Assembly (NCBI GenBank): GCA_902795435.1 | Contig: CADBLE010000002.1 | Coordinates: 1-58,962, forward strand | Source of the DNA: an uncultured Pseudomonadota bacterium | GTDB taxonomy: Bacteria > Pseudomonadota > Alphaproteobacteria > Rs-D84 | Direction: 5' to 3' | Length of the DNA stretch: 58,962 nucleotides | In this document: positions 22,707-31,172 of the stretch, piece by piece | Layout: each line of letters opens with the position of its first letter | Numbering within the stretch: position 1 is the stretch's first letter | The notes under the pieces: generated by a model | Told to the model about the DNA's origin: nothing | Database searches by the model: none | Seen by the model: the letters and a program-made list of their open reading frames with translations, nothing else | Position numbers and translations under genes: made by a program

Positions 22707-24017
22707 ATGTTAAAAAAATTATTGTTATTTTTCGTTGTGTTGGTGGCACCGATGGTTTCGGTTGCAGGGGTATATGGTGATACAAACAAAAATATTGATG
22801 CGTCGTTGTATGATGATTCGATTACCCAGAATGCTTTAATAAAAATACCGTTGACAAACAATTTGTCGGCTAAGGTAAAGATGTTGTATTCGTCTGCCCA
22901 GACAGAACGAAAACAGGGTAATATCAAAGAAGCCATAAAACTTTATAGAAAAGTTCTTGATGAACAACCTGATTTTGTAAGGGCACGTTTTGAATTGGCG
23001 TTGTGTTATATTGATGATGAACAATGGTATCGTGCAGATTATTATTTGCGATTGGCTTTGGGTGCGGAACATTTGCCAGATGACGTAAGGCAAATTATGG
23101 AACAATATCGGTATTTGGTGCGTCAAAACAAAAACAGTGATTTTTGGTTTGAATTTGGTGATGTACCTGATATGCGTGCAAGTTTGGCAGACAGCAATAG
23201 TGGTTGTTTTGGAAATGGTAAAAGTGGTATCTGTGAACAATTGACAGAATCAAAAGATGAATCAGGGGTGAATCTTGCAGCGGGTGCGGATTACGAATTT
23301 AAATTGTCTGAAAATTGGCGTTGGAAGAATGATGGTGCATTTTATACAAATCTTTATAAGAAAAAAAGTTATGATGATTTATATTTGACGGGGTCTACTG
23401 GACCGCGTTATGTTTGGGACAGGGGGGACGTTTGGCTTGCTGGAATGGTGGGACGTGCGTGGTATGGGACAGAACGATTTGGTTGGTCTTATGGTGCCAA
23501 GATTGATGCAAATTATGATTGGACACGCAAATTTTCATCTGGTTTGATTTTGATTTTTGCAAATAATGTATATGATAAATATGATGATTTGTTGAACGGA
23601 AAATCATATACCGCGATACCGAATTTTACATACGCAATTGATTCGACAAAATATATTTTGTTGCGTGGTGAATTAGAACGCGAAACTGCTAAATATGACC
23701 CGTATTCTAATTATAAATATGGTTTTGCATTTGGTTTTGGTGTTGAAATGCCACATGGAATTTTGGTATATCTGGAACCTTATTTTTCTTGGATAAATTA
23801 TGATGGTGCGGTTGATTTTATAAAAAATAGTGTGCCAATGCATATAAAAGAAAGATATTTTTTACAGAAATATACATTGTCTGTATCTGATGTAAAGGTT
23901 GAATATATGGGTTTTATACCAGTTATAAATATTACTTATACCAAGAAAGATTCAAATATTCCAATTCCATCGTATGACAGGTGGTCTTTCGGTTTAAATA
24001 TAAAAAGAAAGTTTTAA
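22707..24017 (+). CDS. Slam-like outer-membrane protein (TPR plus DUF560 beta barrel)
   Basis: The 436-residue protein (ATG 22707 chosen because it begins a clean signal peptide and lies 7 nt after a -10) has a signal peptide (1-20, MVSVAG). An N-terminal TPR region (about 50-135, YSSAQTERKQGNIKEAIKLYRKVLDEQPDFVRARFELALCYID) is followed by about 300 residues of alternating strands rich in aromatic and Gly residues, ending in IKRKF. This matches Slam (surface lipoprotein assembly modulator), which moves lipoproteins to the cell surface in Neisseria. No classical Slam substrate is obvious next to it. The family call is by architecture. Confidence 0.7.
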   Translation: MLKKLLLFFVVLVAPMVSVAGVYGDTNKNIDASLYDDSITQNALIKIPLTNNLSAKVKMLYSSAQTERKQGNIKEAIKLYRKVLDEQPDFVRARFELALCYIDDEQWYRADYYLRLALGAEHLPDDVRQIMEQYRYLVRQNKNSDFWFEFGDVPDMRASLADSNSGCFGNGKSGICEQLTESKDESGVNLAAGADYEFKLSENWRWKNDGAFYTNLYKKKSYDDLYLTGSTGPRYVWDRGDVWLAGMVGRAWYGTERFGWSYGAKIDANYDWTRKFSSGLILIFANNVYDKYDDLLNGKSYTAIPNFTYAIDSTKYILLRGELERETAKYDPYSNYKYGFAFGFGVEMPHGILVYLEPYFSWINYDGAVDFIKNSVPMHIKERYFLQKYTLSVSDVKVEYMGFIPVINITYTKKDSNIPIPSYDRWSFGLNIKRKF

Positions 24018-24036
24018 TTGTAAATTTTGCCTATAT

Positions 24037-24064
24037 TTGCAAAAACACTTTTTTATGGTTAAAT
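24037..24064 (+). promoter_or_regulatory. promoter of the tatD-like gene
   Basis: TTGCAA (24037-24042), a 16-nt spacer and TGGTTAAAT (24056-24064; TTAAAT as -10) end seven bases (ATCAAAT) before the ATG at 24072. No Shine-Dalgarno sequence is present. Confidence 0.5.
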
Positions 24065-24071
24065 ATCAAAT

Positions 24072-24737
24072 ATGAAGATTATAGACGCACATTCTCATCT
24101 TGAATATATATCGTATAAAGCACAACCAGATATTGTTGGAACGATTTGTTGTGCGACCAATGAAAACGATTGGAATGTTTTATTAAATATGAACGATAAA
24201 AATGTTTTTCCTGCTTTCGGTATTCATCCATGGTTTCTGGAAAATATAAATGACGGATTTGATGTACGGTTATCAAAGATATTAGAACAAAATAAATCTG
24301 CCATGGTTGGCGAAATCGGTTTGGATAAATATAAACCAAATATGGATAAACAAATAGAAGTGTTTATAAAACAACTTGAAATAGCGATAAAACACAAACG
24401 TCCCGTATTTATTCATTGTGTTGGCGCTTGGGATAAAATATTCCAAATTCTGAAAAAATATAAAAAATCTGAATTGCCGATTATGGTTGCGCATGCGTTT
24501 AATGGCAGTATAGAAATTGTTGAAAATTTGATTGCTGGTTATAATATAATGTTTTCGTTTAACAGGGCAGATAACATTATAAAAAATATTCCAGATGACA
24601 GAATTTTGGTTGAAACGGACGCAAAATCAAATGTTGTTTTATCAGATATTGTTGATAAAATTGCAGATATCAAAAATAACGAAAATATGGCTGATATAAT
24701 ATATCAAAACACAATGCGGGTATTAAATAATGACTAG
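24072..24737 (+). CDS. TatD-family metal-dependent hydrolase
   Basis: The 221-residue protein has the metallo-hydrolase signatures DAHSHLE (5-11), FGIHPWFL, VGEIGLDKY, VFIHCVGAW, MVAHAFNG and ILVETDAKS. TatD enzymes are TIM-barrel nucleases or amidohydrolases; some act as 3'-5' exonucleases. This one is shorter than the usual ~260 residues, with trimmed loops. Its last 8 bases overlap the start of the TcdA-like gene, indicating coupled translation. The precise substrate is unknown. Confidence 0.85.
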   Translation: MKIIDAHSHLEYISYKAQPDIVGTICCATNENDWNVLLNMNDKNVFPAFGIHPWFLENINDGFDVRLSKILEQNKSAMVGEIGLDKYKPNMDKQIEVFIKQLEIAIKHKRPVFIHCVGAWDKIFQILKKYKKSELPIMVAHAFNGSIEIVENLIAGYNIMFSFNRADNIIKNIPDDRILVETDAKSNVVLSDIVDKIADIKNNENMADIIYQNTMRVLNND

Positions 24738-25404
24738 ATTACACAGAATAACTTTATTATTTGGAAACAGTGCCATAGAAAAATTGAAACACTCTACGGT
24801 TATGGTTGTTGGTTGTGGTGCGGTTGGTTCGTTTGCTATCGAATCGTTGGCACGCAGTGGGGTTGGTCATATAATTTTGATAGATTTTGATAACGCAGAA
24901 GAATCAAATATAAATCGTCAATTATTTGCATTGGATTCAACAATTGGACAACCAAAGGTTGAAATTGCAAAACAAAGAATTCACGATATAAACCCAGATA
25001 TAATCGTTGATGCTTTCAATATGTTTTTTGATGAAAACACAAACATAGATATGAAACCTGATTTTGTAATAGATGCCATAGATACGGTAAAATCTAAAAT
25101 CGCACTTTATAAATGGTGTTTTGCGAATAATGTTCCGTTTATTTCAAGTATGGGGGCCGCACGCAAAACAGATATATCAAAAATTAAAGTTGCTAAAATT
25201 TCCAAGACAACTGTTTGTCCGTTGGCTTCTAAAATCAGACATATTGTCAAAGATGAAAAATTGAAAGATTTCCCAGTTGTATATTCAACTGAAAATGCAA
25301 CACCGCAAATAAATGGTGGTCGTGAATTTGGTTCTGTTATAACTGTGACTGGAACATTTGGTTTAATGTTGGCAGAATATGTTATTAAAAATTTAATCAA
25401 ATAA
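24730..25404 (+). CDS. tcdA: ThiF/E1-like protein, probably tRNA t6A37 cyclase TcdA
   Basis: The 224-residue protein has an N-terminal ThiF-type nucleotide-binding fold: VMVVGCGAVGSFAIESLARSGVG, ILIDFDNAEESNINRQLFAL, and IDAIDTVKSKIALYKWCF. The region FISSMGAARKTDISKIKVAKISKTTVCPLASKIR matches TcdA (CsdL), which dehydrates t6A37 to ct6A in ANN-reading tRNAs with ATP. ThiF itself would have a longer C terminus with zinc Cys pairs, absent here. It overlaps the tatD-like gene by 8 nt. Confidence 0.85.
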   Translation: MTRLHRITLLFGNSAIEKLKHSTVMVVGCGAVGSFAIESLARSGVGHIILIDFDNAEESNINRQLFALDSTIGQPKVEIAKQRIHDINPDIIVDAFNMFFDENTNIDMKPDFVIDAIDTVKSKIALYKWCFANNVPFISSMGAARKTDISKIKVAKISKTTVCPLASKIRHIVKDEKLKDFPVVYSTENATPQINGGREFGSVITVTGTFGLMLAEYVIKNLIK

Positions 25405-25533
25405 AATCTTTTCTATACGGCAGAAATATTGGCTTATGACAAATTTCCTAAGGATACATGCCTATGTAAATATCATACATTGTTTGATAAACTATTAAGT
25501 GTTGAGATTAATCAGCAACAAAAGGAGAAACAC

Positions 25534-26148
25534 ATGAAAAAACTTATTGCCACATCAATGGCAGTATTCTTAGTCGCACCAGCATTCGCCGGTGGCCAGG
25601 CATATCAACAACAAACAACCGACTTTTTTGGTTGGAACATTTTGCCATACGTTGCATTACGTGGTGGTGCTACATACGGTAATTTGAATTATTCTTTGAA
25701 TGACCATAAAGAAAGCGTAGGTCAAAACTTGTATCAGGCACGTGTTGCACTTGGTTTGTCTGCATACGAAACTGCACGTTTTGAAATCGAAGGTTCTTTC
25801 TTTACAAAGGGTAACAAAACAAAAAGTTTTGGTGATGTTGCAAATGTAGATGTTTCATCAAAAAATATAGAATTGATGGCTAATGCATATATGAATATCG
25901 GTAAATTCCATTATATACAACCATTTGCAGGTATCGGTGCCGGTATGGCATTTGTTGATACAACCGCAGAAAATGTTGATGGACGTCAAAGCAGAGATTC
26001 TACCAGATTTTCAGGTATGGGCACATTGGGCTTAGAAATGCCATTTGGTTGCTTTACGGTAGATATCGCAGCACGTTATAACTATATTGATGTTGAATCT
26101 GGAATGCACAATTTCAGTGGTGATATTGGTATTCGTTATATGTTCTAA
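25534..26148 (+). CDS. outer-membrane beta-barrel protein
   Basis: The 204-residue protein has a signal peptide (1-19, LVAPAFAGG) and alternating hydrophobic and polar strands (VALRGGATYGNLNYSLN, ARVALGLSAYETARFEIEGSF, IQPFAGIGAGMAFVD, VDIAARYNYIDV) ending with IGIRYMF, a typical OMP C terminus. It resembles eight-stranded OmpA/OmpX-like porin-family barrels. I chose ATG 25534 because of the AAAAGGAG site 6-7 nt upstream; the longer frame to 25429 is not a signal peptide. It has a strong terminator, consistent with an abundant protein. Confidence 0.85.
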   Translation: MKKLIATSMAVFLVAPAFAGGQAYQQQTTDFFGWNILPYVALRGGATYGNLNYSLNDHKESVGQNLYQARVALGLSAYETARFEIEGSFFTKGNKTKSFGDVANVDVSSKNIELMANAYMNIGKFHYIQPFAGIGAGMAFVDTTAENVDGRQSRDSTRFSGMGTLGLEMPFGCFTVDIAARYNYIDVESGMHNFSGDIGIRYMF

Positions 26149-26170
26149 AAATTGTATTAAAACAACAAAA

Positions 26171-26197
26171 AATCCCGTTTTGTACGGGATTTTTTTT
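26171..26197 (+). terminator. rho-independent terminator
   Basis: AATCCCGT pairs with ACGGGATT around TTTGT, followed by an eight-T tract. Confidence 0.9.
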
Positions 26198-26257
26198 ATG
26201 AAACCACAGATTTTTTCTTTACGGAAATAATTCCTATGTGCTAGCATAATCAGTGTT

Positions 26258-27820
26258 ATGAAAGGAATTTTATTTTCGTTTTTTATTATTGTTGGTTTGT
26301 GCAATTCTGGTTTTGCACTTAGTTATAATACAGACACAACAACAGATGTTTTTAATGAAAACGAAATAATTGTTCGTGAAAATGTTGTTGTTAATTCGGG
26401 TTCTGGTTATATCAATATAGATAAACAAGGAACTTTCATTGAAAATAATGGGACAATAAATGCAATTTTGGATACAAATGGTAATAATCTAAGAATTAAA
26501 AATTCTGGTAATATTTGTGGCATTGATATAAACGGTTTTTCATCTGTAACACAAATAATCAGTAATAATTCTGAGATTACAGATATAAATATTTCTGGAA
26601 ATACAAACAGATTTTACATCAGTGTGGAAGATTTTGATAATGTAAAATTTTCAGATATAAAAGATTTAGATTCAAATAATTTTTCTTTTACAAAATCATC
26701 TGTTGTGATAGATAATTTTGCAGATTGGAATAATTATGAAAAATCTGTTTCTTTTATTGGTAATGATAACAGATTGATTATAACAAATTCCTATACGGTA
26801 GAATCTGGGGCTTATATTAAAAATACGGGTGGGGTGACAAATATAGAAGTTATCATATCTGACCAAGATAATTTACACAAAGCACAAATAACCAAGACAC
26901 CACAGGGAACAATTTTATATGTTGTTCGTGAAACAGATTATCAAAAAATATTTAATTCTGATAATCGCGGTATTTTGTTGGCGGGTTTGCAAAACAGTGA
27001 CCCAAACAATAAATTATTGTTAAATATGAATCGGGCCAACAATATGTCTGAATTAAACAGTGTTATGAATTCTTCATATCGGTTTAACAACAAAATTTTA
27101 TTAAAGCCGTTGAATATTATGAATAAATTTAATTTCATAAATATTTATGAAAATGATAAAACTGATAAAATAGGTTTTGTTCCGTTTTATGTTGGTGGGG
27201 ATAAAATTTCTGGGGTTGGTGGAAATATCTATTTCAGTGGCAGTTATGATGATATTTATTTTTCATTGAATTTGTATGCTAATAAATTTACATATCAAGA
27301 TTCTTATGAAGATTTCAATGGTTTGACATTGGGCGGTGATGTAAAGGTTCAATCTGGTATAAATGATGATTTTTGGGTTCGGGCAATTTCAGGGTTTTCA
27401 TTTACAAAATATAAAACAGGCAATATTTATCATAATGATAAAATAACCAAAGACCCAATTGGGAAATCTGTTTATTTGTTGGCTGATATTGGACAAGATT
27501 TTAATATCATTGATAATCTAACACTATCACCGTTTGTTGGTGCAAATTTGAATCGTGTATCTGTGTTAAATAAAACAGATGTGAATCTGGATTTACGGGG
27601 TGGGGCAGATATAAAATATTTCTTTGTTATGGACGATATTAAATATAAATATGGCGCAATGGTTGGTTTAGATTCTGCCAGTAATTTATTTGGTAGAATA
27701 AATATTGGGTTTGATGCGGTTCAAGACAAAGCAGGCGCAACATTATCTGTTGACATAATAGACAGTTCAGATTTAGGTCTGAATTATAAATTTGGCATAA
27801 ACGCAAATATTGAATTCTAG
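26258..27820 (+). CDS. autotransporter-like outer-membrane protein
   Basis: The 520-residue protein has a signal peptide (about 1-20, GFALS). A passenger-like region (about 25-230) with repeated short beta units rich in Asn, Ile and Ser (GYINIDKQGTFIENNG, NLRIKNSGNICGI, RLIITNSYTVESGAYI) suggests a beta helix. A C-terminal barrel (about 290-520) ends in INANIEF with a terminal Phe. The layout fits a small type V autotransporter, but the passenger is short and no family motif is certain. A CATAAT hexamer 7 nt before the ATG and no ribosome site suggest a leaderless start. The stop abuts the convergent miaB with no terminator. Confidence 0.65.
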   Translation: MKGILFSFFIIVGLCNSGFALSYNTDTTTDVFNENEIIVRENVVVNSGSGYINIDKQGTFIENNGTINAILDTNGNNLRIKNSGNICGIDINGFSSVTQIISNNSEITDINISGNTNRFYISVEDFDNVKFSDIKDLDSNNFSFTKSSVVIDNFADWNNYEKSVSFIGNDNRLIITNSYTVESGAYIKNTGGVTNIEVIISDQDNLHKAQITKTPQGTILYVVRETDYQKIFNSDNRGILLAGLQNSDPNNKLLLNMNRANNMSELNSVMNSSYRFNNKILLKPLNIMNKFNFINIYENDKTDKIGFVPFYVGGDKISGVGGNIYFSGSYDDIYFSLNLYANKFTYQDSYEDFNGLTLGGDVKVQSGINDDFWVRAISGFSFTKYKTGNIYHNDKITKDPIGKSVYLLADIGQDFNIIDNLTLSPFVGANLNRVSVLNKTDVNLDLRGGADIKYFFVMDDIKYKYGAMVGLDSASNLFGRINIGFDAVQDKAGATLSVDIIDSSDLGLNYKFGINANIEF

Positions 27821-29131
27821 TTATTTGATAATTTCACCACGCAGGGACGCTTTGTTTGCATCCGTGATTTTTATTTTCTGTAATGGTTCAATTTCGTAAT
27901 CTGGTTTTTCAACAATACATTGTTGCATATATTGGGTTCTGAATACCAGATGACGTTTTGTTTTGTCAATTCCTTCTAATAAACAAACCATTTCTTGACC
28001 AATACAAGACATATTAAATTCGCGTTGATTTTCATTTAATTGCGCGTCCAATTTTTGTAATCTGACAGATTTTATTTGTTCGCTGATTTGATTTGGCATG
28101 ATTGCAGCAGCGGTATGTGGACGTGGCGAATATTTAAATGAATAAGAATTTATATATTTGATTTCTTTTGCAATGTTTAATGTTTCTGTGAAATCTTCTT
28201 CGGTTTCATCTGGGAACCCTACAATAAAATCAGATGAAATTTGTATGTCTGGACGAACAGATTTCAATTTAGAAACAATGTTTCTGTAAATGCTTAAATC
28301 GTCTGGGCGATTCATTCTTTTCAATGTTCTTGGGGAACCACTCTGGATTGGCATATTCAAGAAAGGTAATAATTTTTCTTCGTTTCCAAATATTTCAATT
28401 AAATCATCACTCATTTCTGTTGGATAACTGGAAGTGAATCGTATACGGTGTATTTCTGGTAATTTTGCCGCTTCTTTGATTAGGTCAGATAAACGATATA
28501 ATTTACCATTTTCATCTGTGTATTTATATCCATTTACATTTTGTCCCAAAAAACAAATTTCAATCGCACCTGTTTTTGCAGCGTTTATTGTATCTGCAAC
28601 AATATCGTTAAATGGGCGTGATATTTCGCGACCACGGGTATAAGGCACAATACAATATGTGCAACAATGGTTGCATCCTTCTTGAACCGGGATATATGCA
28701 ACAAGTGGACTTTTGTTCATTTGTGGTAATTCATCAAATTTTTCAAGCCCAGTTAAATCTATGTTTAACAATCTTGATTCTGGGTTTGTAATTATTTCTG
28801 GCAATTTATGATAACTCTGTGGTCCCAAAACAAAATTCAATTCAGGAATTCTTTTGAACGCGTCCGCCCCCGATTCGCGCGCGACGCATCCAACAATTCC
28901 AAACAACGCAGATTCTTTTTTTGCACATCTGATACGACCCAATGCAGAATAAACTTTGTTAGTAGCCTTTTCACGAACAGAGCAGGTGTTTAATATAATT
29001 AAATCAGCGTCACTGATTTCGTCTGTTTGTGTAAGTCCGTGTTTTTCAAGCATGGCGGCAATTCTTTGTCCGTCATACACATTCATTTGACAACCAAAAG
29101 TTTGTATAAAGAATTTCTGCATTTTTGACAT
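27821..29131 (-). CDS. miaB: tRNA-2-methylthio-N6-dimethylallyladenosine synthase MiaB
   Basis: The 436-residue radical-SAM methylthiotransferase adds a methylthio group to i6A37 of tRNAs reading UNN codons. The N-terminal UPF0004 domain has the three cluster cysteines (FGCQMNVYD, NTCSVREKA, VGCVARESG). The radical-SAM motif is CNHCCTYCIVPYTRGRE (CxxxCxxC spacing). SSDFIVGFPDETEEDF and a C-terminal TRAM domain follow. The start could also be the Met four codons in. It is last in the gatB-ORF110-miaB unit. Confidence 0.95.
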   Translation of the reverse strand: MSKMQKFFIQTFGCQMNVYDGQRIAAMLEKHGLTQTDEISDADLIILNTCSVREKATNKVYSALGRIRCAKKESALFGIVGCVARESGADAFKRIPELNFVLGPQSYHKLPEIITNPESRLLNIDLTGLEKFDELPQMNKSPLVAYIPVQEGCNHCCTYCIVPYTRGREISRPFNDIVADTINAAKTGAIEICFLGQNVNGYKYTDENGKLYRLSDLIKEAAKLPEIHRIRFTSSYPTEMSDDLIEIFGNEEKLLPFLNMPIQSGSPRTLKRMNRPDDLSIYRNIVSKLKSVRPDIQISSDFIVGFPDETEEDFTETLNIAKEIKYINSYSFKYSPRPHTAAAIMPNQISEQIKSVRLQKLDAQLNENQREFNMSCIGQEMVCLLEGIDKTKRHLVFRTQYMQQCIVEKPDYEIEPLQKIKITDANKASLRGEIIK

Positions 29132-29134
29132 TTT

Positions 29135-29467
29135 TTATCTTCGTCTTGTTGTACTAAACATCATTTTATGATTTTGTTTTATTTTATTAAAACGTTTGAT
29201 GTCGATGTTTTTTGGAACATAGTGTTTAATTTTTTGTTTCGGTATAATTGGCATTTCTATTGGATATGCGACAAGTTCATAAGGTTTTGAATTTAATTTT
29301 TCAAAAATTTTCTGAATACTTTCTTCAATATCTTCTTTTTGTATTACAAGATTTGCGCAATTTATATCGTATGTTATTTCAATATGATTCAGGGATAAAA
29401 CATGTGCTATTTTATCCCGCATCATATAATCTATGTCTGGTGAAATAAAGACAATAACATCTCGCAT
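29135..29467 (-). CDS. small protein of unknown function between gatB and miaB
   Basis: The 110-residue product has no signal peptide. Its N-terminal part (MRDVIVFISPDIDYMMRDKIAHVLSLN) looks like an alpha/beta fold, and its tail is basic (RFNKIKQNHKMMFSTTRRR), which suggests nucleic acid contact. It lies 6 nt after gatB and 3 nt before miaB, with no own ribosome site, so it depends on translation of gatB. Co-transcription with tRNA-linked genes may hint at a tRNA role. I do not recognise the family. Confidence 0.6.
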   Translation of the reverse strand: MRDVIVFISPDIDYMMRDKIAHVLSLNHIEITYDINCANLVIQKEDIEESIQKIFEKLNSKPYELVAYPIEMPIIPKQKIKHYVPKNIDIKRFNKIKQNHKMMFSTTRRR

Positions 29468-29473
29468 ATTTTT

Positions 29474-31000
29474 TTAAGCCAATTTTTGTTTTAATAAATC
29501 GCTTACCATTGCAGGATTTGCCTGGCCATGGGTTGCTTTCATAACATTACCAACAAAGAAGCCAAGTAATCCAACCTTGCCAGATTTATATTGTTCAACC
29601 TGGGCTGGATTATTTTTGATAACTTCATCAACAGCACTTTCAATTGCGCCAGTATCTGTGATTTGTTTCATACCATATTTATCTGCGATTTCGTGAATTG
29701 TGCCACGTTCACCATCAAGCATTTTGATAAATATTTCTTTTGCTTGTTTTCCGTTGATTTCGTTTCCTGCAATCATATCAACCAATTCAGCAATGTTTTC
29801 AGGTGTGATAATACGTGGTGCTTCTGGGTCTGAATTTTCTTTGATTTTGTTTTCAATATCAAAGTTTTCAGGGTGTGCAAATAATTCACTTATCATCCAG
29901 TTTGCAACTGGTTTTGCACGTTCTTTTTTACCCTGGACCGCAGAATCGTACCAATGTGAAATATCAGTTGTTTCCGTTAAACGATTCGCATCATATTCAG
30001 TTAAACCATATTCGTTGATGTATCTTGCACGTGTTGCAGCCGGTAATTCAGGCATTGTTTTACGAATACGTTCAATTTCTTCGTCACTAATAACCAATTC
30101 CAATAAATCTGGGTCTGGGAAATAACGGTAATCAAGTGCATCTTCTTTGCTGCGTAAAACAGATGTTGTTCCTTCGTCTTGATTATAACGCATAGTATCT
30201 TGTGTTACAGTGCCACCGTTTTCATAGGCTTCTATTTGACGGCGTGCTTCGTATTCAATAGCGCTTTTAATAAATTTAAATGAAACCATATTTTTTGTTT
30301 CTGTTCTGGTTCTGAAAGTTTTTTCACCAACCGGACGAACAGATACATTTACGTCGGCACGCATAGAGCCTTCTTCCATGTTTGCTTTTGAAACGCCAAG
30401 TGCACGTGCAATTTCACGAATTTCGCGTAAATATCTTTCCGCTTCATCAGGGGATGTTATATAAGAATTATTTTCAGGATTTTTTACGTCCAAGAATGTT
30501 ACGATTTCAAGCAACATAACGCCACTGCGGTTATAATCTACGAAAGATTTAGCAGGGTGCATATCGTGTTTGTTTTTCGCAGCGTCTTGTTCCATGTGTG
30601 CACGTTCAATGAAAATCTTTTTTGGATTTCCGTCGTCGCCTAAAATTTCAACCCAACCACGACCAACCACAGGTGGTTCTTCTGCCGGTTGAGAAATCTG
30701 ATACCCCTGGGGCAGGTCAGGGTAAAAATATTGTTTACGGGCAAATTTAGAACGATGGGAAATTTCTGCGTTTATTCCCAAACCAAATTTAATCGCCTGT
30801 TCAACACAGTATTTATTTAATACTGGCAACATGCCCGGCATTGCGACGTCAACCATACATGCCTGGGTATTAGGGGCGATTGTTGGATTATAGTTTGCAG
30901 ATGCACCGCTGAATAATTTACTGTTAGATAAAACCTCAATATGAGTTTCCAATCCAATAACTACTTCCCAATCTGTTGTTTTGCCTTTTATCGTAAACAT
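29474..31000 (-). CDS. gatB: Asp/Glu-tRNA(Asn/Gln) amidotransferase subunit B
   Basis: The 508-residue protein is the kinase and tRNA-binding subunit of GatCAB, which converts Glu-tRNA-Gln and Asp-tRNA-Asn to the amide forms. Motifs are EVVIGLETHIEVL, YFYPDLPQGYQISQ, HMEQDAAKNKHD, VDYNRSGVMLLEIVTF, EEGSMRADVNVSVRP and RYFPDPDLLELVIS. The C-terminal YqeY-like helical domain ends with GNVMKATHGQANPAMVSDLL. A tRNA-Phe gene lies between it and gatA in the opposite direction. The ribosome site is AAGGA. Confidence 0.97.
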   Translation of the reverse strand: MFTIKGKTTDWEVVIGLETHIEVLSNSKLFSGASANYNPTIAPNTQACMVDVAMPGMLPVLNKYCVEQAIKFGLGINAEISHRSKFARKQYFYPDLPQGYQISQPAEEPPVVGRGWVEILGDDGNPKKIFIERAHMEQDAAKNKHDMHPAKSFVDYNRSGVMLLEIVTFLDVKNPENNSYITSPDEAERYLREIREIARALGVSKANMEEGSMRADVNVSVRPVGEKTFRTRTETKNMVSFKFIKSAIEYEARRQIEAYENGGTVTQDTMRYNQDEGTTSVLRSKEDALDYRYFPDPDLLELVISDEEIERIRKTMPELPAATRARYINEYGLTEYDANRLTETTDISHWYDSAVQGKKERAKPVANWMISELFAHPENFDIENKIKENSDPEAPRIITPENIAELVDMIAGNEINGKQAKEIFIKMLDGERGTIHEIADKYGMKQITDTGAIESAVDEVIKNNPAQVEQYKSGKVGLLGFFVGNVMKATHGQANPAMVSDLLKQKLA

Positions 31001-31051
31001 TTTTATTTTTCCTTGCTTTTTTGTTTTTTATAATATAACATGACTGTCGTT

Positions 31052-31127
31052 GGCCAGATAGCTCAGTTGGTAGAGCAAGGGACTGAAAATCCCTGTGTCA
31101 GTGGTTCGATTCCACTTCTGGCCACCA
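31052..31127 (+). tRNA. tRNA-Phe (anticodon GAA)
   Basis: A complete 76-nt cloverleaf with encoded CCA. GGCCAGA pairs with TCTGGCC, the D arm AGCTCAGTTGGTAGAGC and T loop GGTTCGATTCC are canonical, and the loop CTGAAAA carries GAA. A TATAAT (31029-31034) lies 18 nt upstream. The gene is inside the gatCAB operon on the opposite strand. Confidence 0.97.
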
Positions 31128-31172
31128 TTTTTTTTACCATTTTTTTCCCAGTCATTTTTATTTCTTTTGTCT

